Positions 34,371-43,377 of a stretch of DNA of 64,000 nt are shown here, one piece after another. The notes under the pieces are model-generated. The model saw only the letters and a program-made list of their open reading frames with translations, did not search any database and was not told where the DNA came from. The stretch comes from Occultella gossypii (lineage in GTDB: Bacteria > Actinomycetota > Actinomycetes > Actinomycetales > Beutenbergiaceae): positions 62,001-126,000 of the forward strand of contig NZ_JAGSHT010000013.1 of NCBI RefSeq assembly GCF_019947135.1. Direction: 5' to 3'. Positions within the stretch are counted from its first letter, which is position 1. The number at the start of each line of letters is the position of its first letter. The position numbers were made by a program, and so were the translations under genes.

Positions 34371-35723
34371 TTGAGCGAGAACTGGAACTTCGAGACCCGG
34401 CAGATCCACGCCGGGCAGAGCCCCGACGGTCAGACCGGCGCCCGCGCCGTGCCGATCTACCAGACGACCTCCTTCGTCTTCAAGAACACCGAAGAGGCCG
34501 CCAACCGGTTCGCGCTCTCGGACCTGGGACCGATCTACACCCGGATCGGCAACCCGACGGCGGCGACCGCCGAGGACCGCATCGCCTCCCTGGAGGGTGG
34601 CGTCGGAGCACTCCTGGTCGCCTCCGGACAGGCCGCGGAGACGCTCGCGATCCTGAACGTAGCCGAGGCCGGCGACCACATCGTGGCCAGCCCCAGCCTC
34701 TACGGCGGCACCTACAACCTGCTGCACTACACGCTGCCCAAACTGGGCATCTCGACCACCTTCGTCGAGAACCCGGACGACCCGGAGTCCTGGCGTGCGG
34801 CGGCCCAGGAGAACACGAAGCTGTTCTTCGGCGAGACCATCCCGAACCCGAAGGGCGACGTCCTCGACATCGAAGCCGTGGCCGGCGTTGCCCACGAGGT
34901 CGGGGTGCCCCTGTTCGTCGACAACACGATCGGCACGCCCTACCTGGTGCGCCCGATCGAGTTCGGCGCCGACGTCGTGATCCACTCCACCACCAAGTAC
35001 CTGGGCGGCCATGGCACCCAGATCGGCGGCGTGATCGTGGACGCGGGCACCTTCGACTACGCCCAGCACCCGGAACGGTTCCCGAACTACAACACGCCGG
35101 ACCCGAGCTATCACGGCCTCACCTACGCCAAGGACCTCGGCGTCGGCGGCGCGTTCGGCGTGAACCTCTCGTTCATCCTCAAGGCCCGCGTCCAGCTGCT
35201 GCGTGACCTCGGCCCCGCGGCCAGCCCGTTCAACGCGTTCCTGCTGCTGCAGGGCCTGGAGACCCTCTCCCTCCGGGTGGAGCGGCACGTGGAGAACACC
35301 CAGAAGGTGGCGGCGTACCTCGAGGCGCACCCGCAGGTCCTCTCGGTGAACTACGCCGGCCTGGCCTCGAGCCCGTACCACGCGCTCGCGCAGAAGTACC
35401 TGCCCAAGGGGGCCGGAGCGGTGCTCGCGTTCGAGATCAAGGGCGGTCTCGATGCCGGCCGTGCGTTCGTGGACGGCTTGGACCTGCACTCGCTGGTCGC
35501 CAACATCGGCGACGTGCGCTCCCTGGTGATCCACCCCGCCTCGACGACCCACAGCCAGCTCACGCCCGAGGAGCAGGCCGCCAGCGCCGTCACACCCGGG
35601 CTGGTGCGCCTGTCCGTGGGCCTCGAGCACATCGACGACATCGTCGCCGACCTGGACCTGGGTTTCACCGCGGCAGTCGGACTGGGTGCGGATCAGGCCG
35701 CGGCCGAGCCGGCCAGCATCTGA
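34371..35723 (+). CDS. metY: O-acetylhomoserine sulfhydrylase (PLP enzyme)
   Basis: The protein has 450 residues. It makes homocysteine from O-acetylhomoserine and sulfide. The Cys/Met-metabolism PLP family pattern is clear: IYQTTSFVFKNTEEAANRF, the PLP-binding Lys in IHSTTKYLGGHG, and GDVRSLVIHPASTTHSQLT at the C-terminus. The start is TTG at 34371 with GGAGAG six bases upstream. metX follows after 75 bases, so the two consecutive enzymes are an operon. Confidence 0.95.
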   Translation: MSENWNFETRQIHAGQSPDGQTGARAVPIYQTTSFVFKNTEEAANRFALSDLGPIYTRIGNPTAATAEDRIASLEGGVGALLVASGQAAETLAILNVAEAGDHIVASPSLYGGTYNLLHYTLPKLGISTTFVENPDDPESWRAAAQENTKLFFGETIPNPKGDVLDIEAVAGVAHEVGVPLFVDNTIGTPYLVRPIEFGADVVIHSTTKYLGGHGTQIGGVIVDAGTFDYAQHPERFPNYNTPDPSYHGLTYAKDLGVGGAFGVNLSFILKARVQLLRDLGPAASPFNAFLLLQGLETLSLRVERHVENTQKVAAYLEAHPQVLSVNYAGLASSPYHALAQKYLPKGAGAVLAFEIKGGLDAGRAFVDGLDLHSLVANIGDVRSLVIHPASTTHSQLTPEEQAASAVTPGLVRLSVGLEHIDDIVADLDLGFTAAVGLGADQAAAEPASI

Positions 35724-35798
35724 GCCGGAACCCATCCACCGAGCGAAGAGAGGCGGGGACGAACTACCGTGGACGCAGCCCAGCAGACGGAGGTGGCG

Positions 35799-36995
35799 AT
35801 GAGCGAGTCACGACGACGCGCGAACCGTCCGTCCGCGCGCACGCGAACGCCAGGTGGTCCGATCCCCGCCTCGGCCGCGTGGCGGGAGGGCGACCCGGTC
35901 GGCCGGCGCCAGTTCGCCGACCTCGGCCCGCTGCATCTCGAGGCCGGCGGAAAGCTGCCCGAGGTCCGGATCGCGTACGAGACCTGGGGCACCCTCAACG
36001 CTCGGGCCGACAACGCGGTCCTCGTGCTGCACGCCCTCACCGGGGACTCCCACATCACCGGCGCGGCCGAACCGGGGCACCCGACGGCCGGCTGGTGGTC
36101 GGACATGGTCGGTCCCGGGCGTCCGATCGACACCGACCGCTACTACGTGGTCGCACCGAACGTACTCGGGGGCTGCCAGGGCAGCACCGGCCCGTCCTCG
36201 GACGCGCCGAACGGCACCCCGTGGGGCAGCCGCTTCCCGTACGTGAGCGTGCGCGACCAGGTGGCTGCCGAACGGGAGCTCGCCGATCGGCTCGGGGTCG
36301 GCACCTGGGCCCTGATCATCGGCGCCTCCATGGGTGGGCACCGCGCCCTGGAGTGGGCGGTCGGTGAGCCGGACCGGGTCGCTGCGGTGGCCGCCATCGC
36401 CACGTCCGCGCAGAGCACCGCGGACCAGATCGCCTGGGCACACGCGCAGCTCGGCGCGATCCGCTCCGACCCGCGCTACCGGGGCGGCGACTACTACGAC
36501 GCCGCCGATGACGACGGTCCGCACGCCGGACTGGGCATCGCACGGCAGATCGCCCACACCACCTACCGCAGCGCCCGCGAACTGGACGAGCGCTTCGGAC
36601 GACTGCCTCAGGGCGGCGAGAACCCGCTCGGCGGCGGCGGCCGGTTCGCCGTGCAGTCCTACCTCGATCACCACGCGAACAAGCTCGCCCGCCGCTTCGA
36701 CGCGAACTCCTACGTGGTGCTCACCGAGTCGATGAACACCCACGACGTGGGCCGGGACCGTGGCGGCGTGGAGTCCGCCCTCGCCTCGATCACCGCGCGC
36801 ACGCTCGCCGTGGCGGTCGACTCCGACCGGCTGTTCCTCCCGGCCCAGTCCGAGCGGATCGCCGAGGGCGCGCCGGACGGCACCTACCGGGTGCTGCACT
36901 CGGACTACGGCCATGACGGCTTCCTGATCGACTTCGACCAGCTGGGGCCGATCATCGCCGAGTTCCTCGGCAACCGCGCCTACCTCACCCGCTGA
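35799..36995 (+). CDS. metX: Homoserine O-acetyltransferase
   Basis: The protein has 398 residues. An alpha/beta-hydrolase fold with catalytic Ser in IIGASMGGHRALEW, Asp in VDSDRLFLPAQ and His in YGHDGFLID transfers acetyl from acetyl-CoA to homoserine. The ATG at 35799 has GGAGG five bases before it; a GTG at 35769 is a weaker alternative. It supplies the substrate for MetY next door. Confidence 0.95.
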   Translation: MSESRRRANRPSARTRTPGGPIPASAAWREGDPVGRRQFADLGPLHLEAGGKLPEVRIAYETWGTLNARADNAVLVLHALTGDSHITGAAEPGHPTAGWWSDMVGPGRPIDTDRYYVVAPNVLGGCQGSTGPSSDAPNGTPWGSRFPYVSVRDQVAAERELADRLGVGTWALIIGASMGGHRALEWAVGEPDRVAAVAAIATSAQSTADQIAWAHAQLGAIRSDPRYRGGDYYDAADDDGPHAGLGIARQIAHTTYRSARELDERFGRLPQGGENPLGGGGRFAVQSYLDHHANKLARRFDANSYVVLTESMNTHDVGRDRGGVESALASITARTLAVAVDSDRLFLPAQSERIAEGAPDGTYRVLHSDYGHDGFLIDFDQLGPIIAEFLGNRAYLTR

Positions 36996-37019
36996 ACCTC
37001 CGCCGTCGGCGCCTGCGCG

Positions 37020-38015
37020 TCAGCGCTCGTGGAGCGCGACGCCCAATTGGTCCGCGGCCTGCTGCAGCACCGACTGAACCGAGAGCGTGTCCGCCCAGGG
37101 CATGACCTCGCTCTCCACGGCCCCGGCGGCCAGGGCCCGGTTCACCTCGTCGAACTCGAGGGCGTACCCGGCGCCGTCGGGTGCGAGGTCCATCGGCTGC
37201 GGGTCCGCCCCGGAGCGGTGCAGCACGAGCGAGGTGGGGTGGTGGAACCGCGGTGGGATGTCGATCCAGCCGTCGGTGCCGAAGATCCGGCCCTGGCCCG
37301 GCAGCGGCAGCCGGAACGAGGTGAGCAGGCTCGCGGCGCGCCCGTCCGGGTAGCCGAGGCCGATCGCGGCCTCCGCGTCCACGCCGGTCTCGAGCAGCGT
37401 CCCGGTGGCTGTGACGGTCTCGGGGTCGCCGAGGAAGTACTGGGCGAACGAGACCACGTAGACGCCGAGGTCGAGCAGCGCCCCGCCCCCGAGCTCGAGC
37501 GCGAACATCCGGTCGGCCGGGTCGAACTCACGGCGTACCCCGAGGTCGGCCTGAACCGCCCGGACCTCGCCGATCGCGCCGTCGGCGATCAGTTCCCGCG
37601 CACGCACCAGGGCCGGCTGGAACCTCGTCCACATGGCCTCCATGACGAACGTGCCGGACTCGCGGGCCGCGGCGAACACCTCCTCGGCACCGGCGAGCGT
37701 GGCCGTGAACGACTTCTCCACCAGCACCGCCTTGCCGGCGCGTCCCGCAGCGATCGCCTGCCGGGCGTGGTCGGAGTGCGGTGTGGCGATGTAGATGGCG
37801 TCCACCTCGGGATCGGCGAGGAGGGCCTCATGGGAGCCGTGCGCCCGGATCGGGGTGCCCAGCGCGGCGCCGTGCTCGGCCGCGAACGCCTGCGCCCGCT
37901 CCAGCGAGGAGGACCCGACGGCGGCGAGCACCCCGCCGTCGACGTGACCGAAGTCGGCCGCAACCTTCGCCGCGATCCGGCCCGGCCCGAGGATTCCCCA
38001 GCGCACCTGCGTCAT
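37020..38015 (-). CDS. Gfo/Idh/MocA-family NAD(P)-dependent oxidoreductase
   Basis: The protein has 331 residues. The N-terminal Rossmann fold starts WGILGPGRIAAKVAADF. EKSFTATLAGAEEVF holds the usual EKP-type lysine in the variant EKS, where Pro is replaced by Ser. The C-terminal GFO_IDH_MocA domain follows (LGGGALLDLGVYVVSFAQYF). Family members oxidise sugars, inositols or dihydrodiols; this layout resembles the trans-1,2-dihydrodiol dehydrogenase/sugar group. The substrate is unknown. It is convergent with metX. Confidence 0.87.
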   Translation of the reverse strand: MTQVRWGILGPGRIAAKVAADFGHVDGGVLAAVGSSSLERAQAFAAEHGAALGTPIRAHGSHEALLADPEVDAIYIATPHSDHARQAIAAGRAGKAVLVEKSFTATLAGAEEVFAAARESGTFVMEAMWTRFQPALVRARELIADGAIGEVRAVQADLGVRREFDPADRMFALELGGGALLDLGVYVVSFAQYFLGDPETVTATGTLLETGVDAEAAIGLGYPDGRAASLLTSFRLPLPGQGRIFGTDGWIDIPPRFHHPTSLVLHRSGADPQPMDLAPDGAGYALEFDEVNRALAAGAVESEVMPWADTLSVQSVLQQAADQLGVALHER

Positions 38016-38104
38016 ATCCCGCCCATCTCCCGCGATCGCCGTCGCGTCGTCAGTCACCGCTGCCGGTGGCGCGCGAGGCGCGCCGGTTCCGCCATCATGG
38101 TGAC

Positions 38105-38809
38105 ATGCCGACACCGCTGCCGACGCTGACCGCCGAACTACGGGACCAGTGGGACCTGCTCCGGAGCAGGCTCGACGACCTCGACGACGATGTCCTCGCC
38201 GAGCCGAGCGCCGTCGAGGGCTGGAGCGTCGCCGAACTGGTGGCCCACCTGGGGCGTGCCATGGCCGTGTTCTCCAGCTGCGAGCCGCAGCCCACCGACG
38301 TCGAGCCCCTGCCCCTTGAGGAATACGTGCGCGGGTACGCGATGGGAGCGGACGAGATCTCCCGCGGGACGAAGGCACTCGCCGCCGAACTGGCTGACGA
38401 CCTCTTGCCCCGCCTGGATGAGCTCGTCGAGGCCGCGTTCGACCGGCTCGCCGCGCTGACCGAGGCCGGGCCGGACGCCGTGGTGCTCGCCCGCCGCGGA
38501 CCGATCACGGTGCGTGACCTGGTGCTCACCAGGATCATCGAGCTCGTCGCGCACGGATACGACCTCGCCACCGACCTGCCGGCGCCTGCGCCCGTCGATG
38601 CCGGGGCGCGCAAGATTGCCGCGGAGGCGCTGCTCAACGCGCTCAACGCGATCAGCGGTTACGACCTGCAGGTGGGCGACGAGGCGGCCTGGATCAGGGC
38701 CGCGACGGGCCGCATCACCTGGCCCGACGCCGTTGCTGCAGCCGCGCTGCGACCCGAGTACCTCAGTGACGGCCTGCCCGACGTGAGCCGTTTTCTGCCG
38801 TTGGTCTGA
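38105..38809 (+). CDS. Maleylpyruvate isomerase/mycothiol-dependent (DinB-like) protein
   Basis: The protein has 234 residues. The helical N-terminal domain has WSVAELVAHLGRAMAVFSS, and a later His in LTRIIELVAHGYDLATDL matches the metal-binding pattern of the mycothiol maleylpyruvate isomerase N-terminal family. Such proteins are thiol-dependent transferases of unknown substrate. It ends inside the 3' end of the convergent unknown gene by 47 bases. Confidence 0.8.
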   Translation: MPTPLPTLTAELRDQWDLLRSRLDDLDDDVLAEPSAVEGWSVAELVAHLGRAMAVFSSCEPQPTDVEPLPLEEYVRGYAMGADEISRGTKALAAELADDLLPRLDELVEAAFDRLAALTEAGPDAVVLARRGPITVRDLVLTRIIELVAHGYDLATDLPAPAPVDAGARKIAAEALLNALNAISGYDLQVGDEAAWIRAATGRITWPDAVAAAALRPEYLSDGLPDVSRFLPLV

Positions 38810-40151
38810 GCGCTCGACGGCTCGGCTCGCCACCCGGGCCGGGCGGGGCCGTGGCTGCGCGATGATGCTCGGCGCGGGTGGTCCGGATGACCTCGGCGCG
38901 GGCGTCGGCCAGCGCGAGGCCGCCCTCGGCGAAGCGCCACTGTGACCAGGCATCCGCCGGCTCGTGACCCAGCAGGTGCGCAGCGGCGGTCGTGAGTTCG
39001 CCATGCTCGGCGCCACCGGCCAGCACCACCACGCCGTCCTCCCGGAGCCACGCCGCATGGTCACGTTCCCTCGAACGCAGCACGATGCGCACCGGTGCGT
39101 CCACCAGGGCCGCGACCGCGCGCAGGTTCTCCGAGGCCCGCACCGGCTCGGGCCGGCGTCGAACTCCCGGGCCCGCCTCAGGCCGGCCGACCGGGTCGGG
39201 GGGAGGAGCGAAGCGGGACTCGTGTTCCGGGATCGGAGCGGGCTGGTCGACCGGAGCTGCTGCTGCGGGCCGGGTCGCCGCAGCCCGATCCTGCGACGGC
39301 TGCACGGGTGCAGGCTGCACGGGTGCGACGGCACGTCCGGCCGGCTCTTGACCAGCGGAAGGCACGGGCTCTGGTCGGGCCCAGGCGGCCGCCGCGGTCC
39401 GGCCCGAAGGCTCCGGCGCAGGTCCGGCCGGTGCCGGTCCCGCGGGCGCGGGCGCCGGTCCCGCAGGCGCAGGTTCCACCGGCGCGCCCGCCGCACCCGC
39501 GCCCCGCTCACCCGCGCCGCGCGCACCCACGGCGACACCAGCGGCGTCGTCGCCCGCGGCGCCGGCAGGGCCGGCGAGCGGCGCGAGCTCGGGCACCGCC
39601 GCGCCGTCGAACACCCGCAACCGGGCGGGCGCCACGTCGGCGACCTCGAGCAGCGGGGCACCGGTCGGAGTCTCCCGGACGTCCACCGCGACCACCCGCA
39701 CGCCGTGCAGCACCCGCAGGCCGGAGAGCACCTCCGAGGAGACGTCGCCGGCGAGCAGGTACAGCTGCGGTCCGGGCCTGGGGCCGGCCGGCCGGGCCTC
39801 CCGGAAGGCGTTCCAGTCCCTCCGGAACCCGGGGACGCCGGCGCGGTAGCGGCCCGCGATGGTCAGCCAGGGCGCCGCCGCATTCTCACCGGCCCGCGCG
39901 AGGGCGCGCATCAGGGTGGCCGAGTCGACCCGGTCCACGACCACCGCGGTGACCACCTGGCCGGCCGGGTCCATCGCGGTCAGCACGGGCTCGGCGCCGT
40001 CGCTCCAGCTGATCGGAAACAGGTCCGCCTCGAGCACGTCGAGCAGGTACCGGCGCAACGCCGATTTCAGCTCCGGGGTCAGTCGGCTCGGGCCCTGCCT
40101 TCCGAACGTCGCTGGGACGAGGTGTCCGGACTCGAACGCGAATGACGGCAT
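38763..40151 (-). CDS. Unknown protein: two folded ends joined by a Pro/Ala linker
   Basis: The protein has 462 residues with no family that I can name. The first ~190 residues look folded (LTPELKSALRRYLLDVLEAD, PWLTIAGRYRAGVPGFRRDW, YLLAGDVSSEVLSGLRVLHG). Residues ~195-345 are Pro/Ala/Gly-rich and disordered. The last ~100 look folded again (NLRAVAALVDAPVRIVLRSR, VVLAGGAEHGELTTAAAHLL). The first fold weakly recalls nuclease-like NucS/RecB domains, but no catalytic motif is clear. The start is ATG 40151 or TTG 40157. It stands alone. Confidence 0.6.
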   Translation of the reverse strand: MPSFAFESGHLVPATFGRQGPSRLTPELKSALRRYLLDVLEADLFPISWSDGAEPVLTAMDPAGQVVTAVVVDRVDSATLMRALARAGENAAAPWLTIAGRYRAGVPGFRRDWNAFREARPAGPRPGPQLYLLAGDVSSEVLSGLRVLHGVRVVAVDVRETPTGAPLLEVADVAPARLRVFDGAAVPELAPLAGPAGAAGDDAAGVAVGARGAGERGAGAAGAPVEPAPAGPAPAPAGPAPAGPAPEPSGRTAAAAWARPEPVPSAGQEPAGRAVAPVQPAPVQPSQDRAAATRPAAAAPVDQPAPIPEHESRFAPPPDPVGRPEAGPGVRRRPEPVRASENLRAVAALVDAPVRIVLRSRERDHAAWLREDGVVVLAGGAEHGELTTAAAHLLGHEPADAWSQWRFAEGGLALADARAEVIRTTRAEHHRAATAPPGPGGEPSRRALRPTAENGSRRAGRH

Positions 40152-40265
40152 CGGCAAGGGTCTCTTCTGATGGCAGCGGGGGGCGCGGCGAGCCTCTCGT
40201 GGAAGCGCGCCGTCCGATCTGACTCTCCTGCCCCGGCGTCCATTCTGACACTCCTGGCGCAGGGA

Positions 40266-43223
40266 TCAAGGGCGCCGGAGCAACTGGGCCAGTTGCATTC
40301 CGGTAACGCCTGCCAACTGCTGCGCCTGGGTGCGGCAGGAGTACCCGTCGGCGAGGTACACGGCCCCCTCGGGTGCCTCCCGCAGCGCCGGCAACAGGGC
40401 CTGCTCGGCCACCGCGACCGAGACGTCGTAATGCCCCTTCTCCATGCCGAAGTTCCCCGCCAGCCCACAACAGGTACCGAGCGTCGACACCTGCGCCCCG
40501 GCCCGGCGCAGCACCTCCAGGTCCGCGTCGAAGCCCATCACGGCGTGCTGGTGGCAGTGCGGCTGGGCGATCACCTGCAGGCCGGACAGCTCCGGCGGCG
40601 ACCAGTCCGCCGGCCCGAGCGGTGCGGGCGCGGTCAGCAGCTCCGCGAGCGTGTAGGTGCCCTTCGCCAGGGCCGCGGCCCGCGGGTCGTCGGGGAACAG
40701 GTCCGGCAGGTCCGAGCGCAGCACCGCCGTGCAGGACGGCTCGATGCCGACGATCGGGATGCCCGCCTCGGCGTAGGGACCGAGCACGTCCATCGTCTGG
40801 CGCAGCCGGGCCCGGGCCCCGTCGAGCTGCCCGGTCGAGATCCAGGTGAGGCCGCAGCACGCGCTCGCCTCGGGCATGCGCACCGTGTACCCGGCCTGCT
40901 CGAGCACCTCGACCATGGCGCGGGCGCCCGTGGTGTCCAGGTGTTCGGAGAACGAGTCCGCCCAGAGCAGCACCTCGGTCGCCGGCGAGGCCATGCCCGA
41001 CGGCGGAGCCTGGCCGGGCGTCGAGGTCGCCCCGGTCGTGGGTGCACCAGAGTCGCGGGCTGCGCCCGCGGCAGTCCGGGGCAGGTCGCGCGCCCGCTTG
41101 CGCCACCACCGACTGAAGGGCTGATCCGCGAAGGTGACCATCCGCCGTCGGGTATCCATGCCACCACCGGCGAGCACGAGCTTGGCGATCGGGCGTACCC
41201 CCAGGACCGCGTTCACCAGCCGGGACACACCCGGGACCGACGTGATCAGCCGCGCCCACCGGGGCAGCCAGCCGAGCGCGTAGTGGCTGACCGGGCGGAC
41301 CTTGCCGCGGTAGCTGCGGTGCAGCACCTCGGACTTGTACTGGGCCATGTCCACCCCGGCCGGGCAGTCGGAGGAGCACGCCTTGCAGGACAGGCACAGG
41401 TCGAGCGAGTCGTGCACCTCGGGCGCGTCCCAGCCCTGCACGAGGGTGCCGTTGGCCATCTCCTGGAGCACCCGGGCACGCCCGCGGGTGGAGTCCTTCT
41501 CGTCCTTGGTGGCCAGGTAGGAGGGGCACATGAACGAGCCGGCGTCGGTGAGGTCCGCCCGACACTTGCCGACGCCGACGCACCGGTGCACCGCGGTGGT
41601 GAAGTCGCCGTCGTCGTGGGCGAACGCGAAGCCGGAGCCGGTCAGCATCGGCAGCGGGCGGGCGTGCGGGCGGCGCAGGTCGTCGTCCACGCGCCGGGGC
41701 CGCACCACGACCCCCGGGTTGAGCAGGTCACTGGGGTCGAAGAGCGCCTTGACCGCCTCGAACGTGGCGATCGCCTCGGCCGAGTACATCAGCGGCAGCA
41801 GTTCCCCGCGGGCGCGACCGTCCCCGTGCTCACCCGAGAGGGAGCCGCCGTGGGAGGCCACGAGCCGCGCGGCGTCGAGCATGAAGGACCGGAACTGCGC
41901 GGCGCCGGCCTCGTCGGTCATCGGGAAGTCGATGCGCACGTGGATGCAGCCGTCCCCGAAGTGCCCGTACGGCAGCCCCGACACACCGTAGGAGTCCATC
42001 AGCGCCTCGAACTCGCGCAGATAGGTGCCGAGCCGCTCGGGCGGCACCGCGGCATCCTCCCAGCCGGGCCACGCCTGCGCACCGGTCGCGGTGCGCCCGG
42101 CCAGGCCGGCGCCGTCCGCCCGGATCTGCCACATCGCGGTCGCGTCCGGGCCCGGCGGCATGATCCGGGCCGCCTCGGTGCCGGCGTCCGCGACGATCGC
42201 GTGGGCGGAGGCGAGCGCGGCCTCGGGGGTCTCGCCGCCCACCTCCACGAGCAACCACCCGGCGCCCGGCGGGAGCTCCGGGACGGAGTCGGGGCCCTTG
42301 TGGGCGCGCACCACGTCGACGAGCTTCGCGTCCAGGCCCTCGATGGCGAGCGGGGCGTGCGCGAGCATCGCGGGCACGGCGTCGGCGGCCGCGGGCATGT
42401 CCGGGTAGCCGAGGGCGACGAGCACCGGCGAGCTCGGGATCGGCACCAGCTTCACGGTCGCCTCGAGGATCGTGACCAGGGTGCCCTCCGTGCCGACCAG
42501 GAACTTCGCGAGGTCGGTGCCGTTCTCGGGCAGTAGGTGCTCGAGGGAGTACCCGGAGACCTGGCGGCCGAACCGGCCGAACTCGGTGCGGATCAGGGCC
42601 AGGCGGGAGCGGACCAGGTCCGTCAGGCCGGGGATCTCATCGAGGGCGCCGGCCCCGGTGCCGGTGGTGAAGCGCCGTCCGGTGCCGTCCACGACGTCGA
42701 GCGCGACGGTGTTGTCCACCGTGCGCCCGTACGCGACCGCATGCGGGCCGCAGGCGTTGTTGCCGATCATGCCGGCGAGCGTGGCCCGGGCCTGGGTGGA
42801 CGGGTCCGGTCCGAACCGCAGGCCGTGCGGCTTCGCGGCCGCCTGCAGGTCCGACATCACGACGCCCGGCTGCACGCGGGCGGTTCGGGCGACCGGGTCG
42901 ATCTCGAGGATCTTGTTCAGGTGCCGGGAGAAGTCGATCACGATGCCGGGCCCGACGGCGTTGCCCGCCACCGAGGTACCGCCGCCCCGGGCGGTCACGG
43001 GACTTCCGTGCTCGCGCGCGGTGGCGAGGATCGCGAGGACGTCCTCGGTGCTGCGTGGGAACACCACCACCTGCGGTGGCACCCGATAGTTGGACGCATC
43101 GGTGGCGTATTCGGCGCGGCGCCGCGCGGAGGCGTCCACCTCCCCGGTGATCGCGCGGTCCAGGGCCGCGACCAGGTCAGCCAGCTCGGGCGCCACGGGG
43201 GGATTCGTGCTCACGGTCGACAC
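40266..43223 (-). CDS. FAD- and Fe-S-containing oxidoreductase (D-lactate/2-hydroxyacid dehydrogenase type)
   Basis: The protein has 985 residues. The N-terminal half is a GlcD-like FAD domain with TARGGGTSVAGNAVGPGIV and a C-terminal oxidase part (PYGHFGDGCIHVRIDFPM). Then come two ferredoxin-type clusters, one in CVGVGKCRADLTDAGSFMC and one in CLSCKACSSDCPAGVDM. Two CCG domains follow (CCGLTWISTGQ; CCGLAGNFGMEKGHYD). Fusion of the GlcD- and GlcF-type units matches the large quinone-linked D-2-hydroxyacid dehydrogenases. The exact substrate is not determined. The GTG at 43223 was chosen to start just before the conserved domain. Confidence 0.88.
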   Translation of the reverse strand: MSTVSTNPPVAPELADLVAALDRAITGEVDASARRRAEYATDASNYRVPPQVVVFPRSTEDVLAILATAREHGSPVTARGGGTSVAGNAVGPGIVIDFSRHLNKILEIDPVARTARVQPGVVMSDLQAAAKPHGLRFGPDPSTQARATLAGMIGNNACGPHAVAYGRTVDNTVALDVVDGTGRRFTTGTGAGALDEIPGLTDLVRSRLALIRTEFGRFGRQVSGYSLEHLLPENGTDLAKFLVGTEGTLVTILEATVKLVPIPSSPVLVALGYPDMPAAADAVPAMLAHAPLAIEGLDAKLVDVVRAHKGPDSVPELPPGAGWLLVEVGGETPEAALASAHAIVADAGTEAARIMPPGPDATAMWQIRADGAGLAGRTATGAQAWPGWEDAAVPPERLGTYLREFEALMDSYGVSGLPYGHFGDGCIHVRIDFPMTDEAGAAQFRSFMLDAARLVASHGGSLSGEHGDGRARGELLPLMYSAEAIATFEAVKALFDPSDLLNPGVVVRPRRVDDDLRRPHARPLPMLTGSGFAFAHDDGDFTTAVHRCVGVGKCRADLTDAGSFMCPSYLATKDEKDSTRGRARVLQEMANGTLVQGWDAPEVHDSLDLCLSCKACSSDCPAGVDMAQYKSEVLHRSYRGKVRPVSHYALGWLPRWARLITSVPGVSRLVNAVLGVRPIAKLVLAGGGMDTRRRMVTFADQPFSRWWRKRARDLPRTAAGAARDSGAPTTGATSTPGQAPPSGMASPATEVLLWADSFSEHLDTTGARAMVEVLEQAGYTVRMPEASACCGLTWISTGQLDGARARLRQTMDVLGPYAEAGIPIVGIEPSCTAVLRSDLPDLFPDDPRAAALAKGTYTLAELLTAPAPLGPADWSPPELSGLQVIAQPHCHQHAVMGFDADLEVLRRAGAQVSTLGTCCGLAGNFGMEKGHYDVSVAVAEQALLPALREAPEGAVYLADGYSCRTQAQQLAGVTGMQLAQLLRRP

Positions 43224-43377
43224 GCCGTCAGTTTCCCACGTCGTCCGCACGTCGAGTGCTGACGTCCGCGCCTCGGCGCGGCCGCCGGACTCCCCCGCGC
43301 CAAGCCGTCATCGGTGGTCGAGGACGCCGTCGTCATCCCGCCCACCCGGGCCCCTCCGGCCCGGGCGGGCGGTGGTC

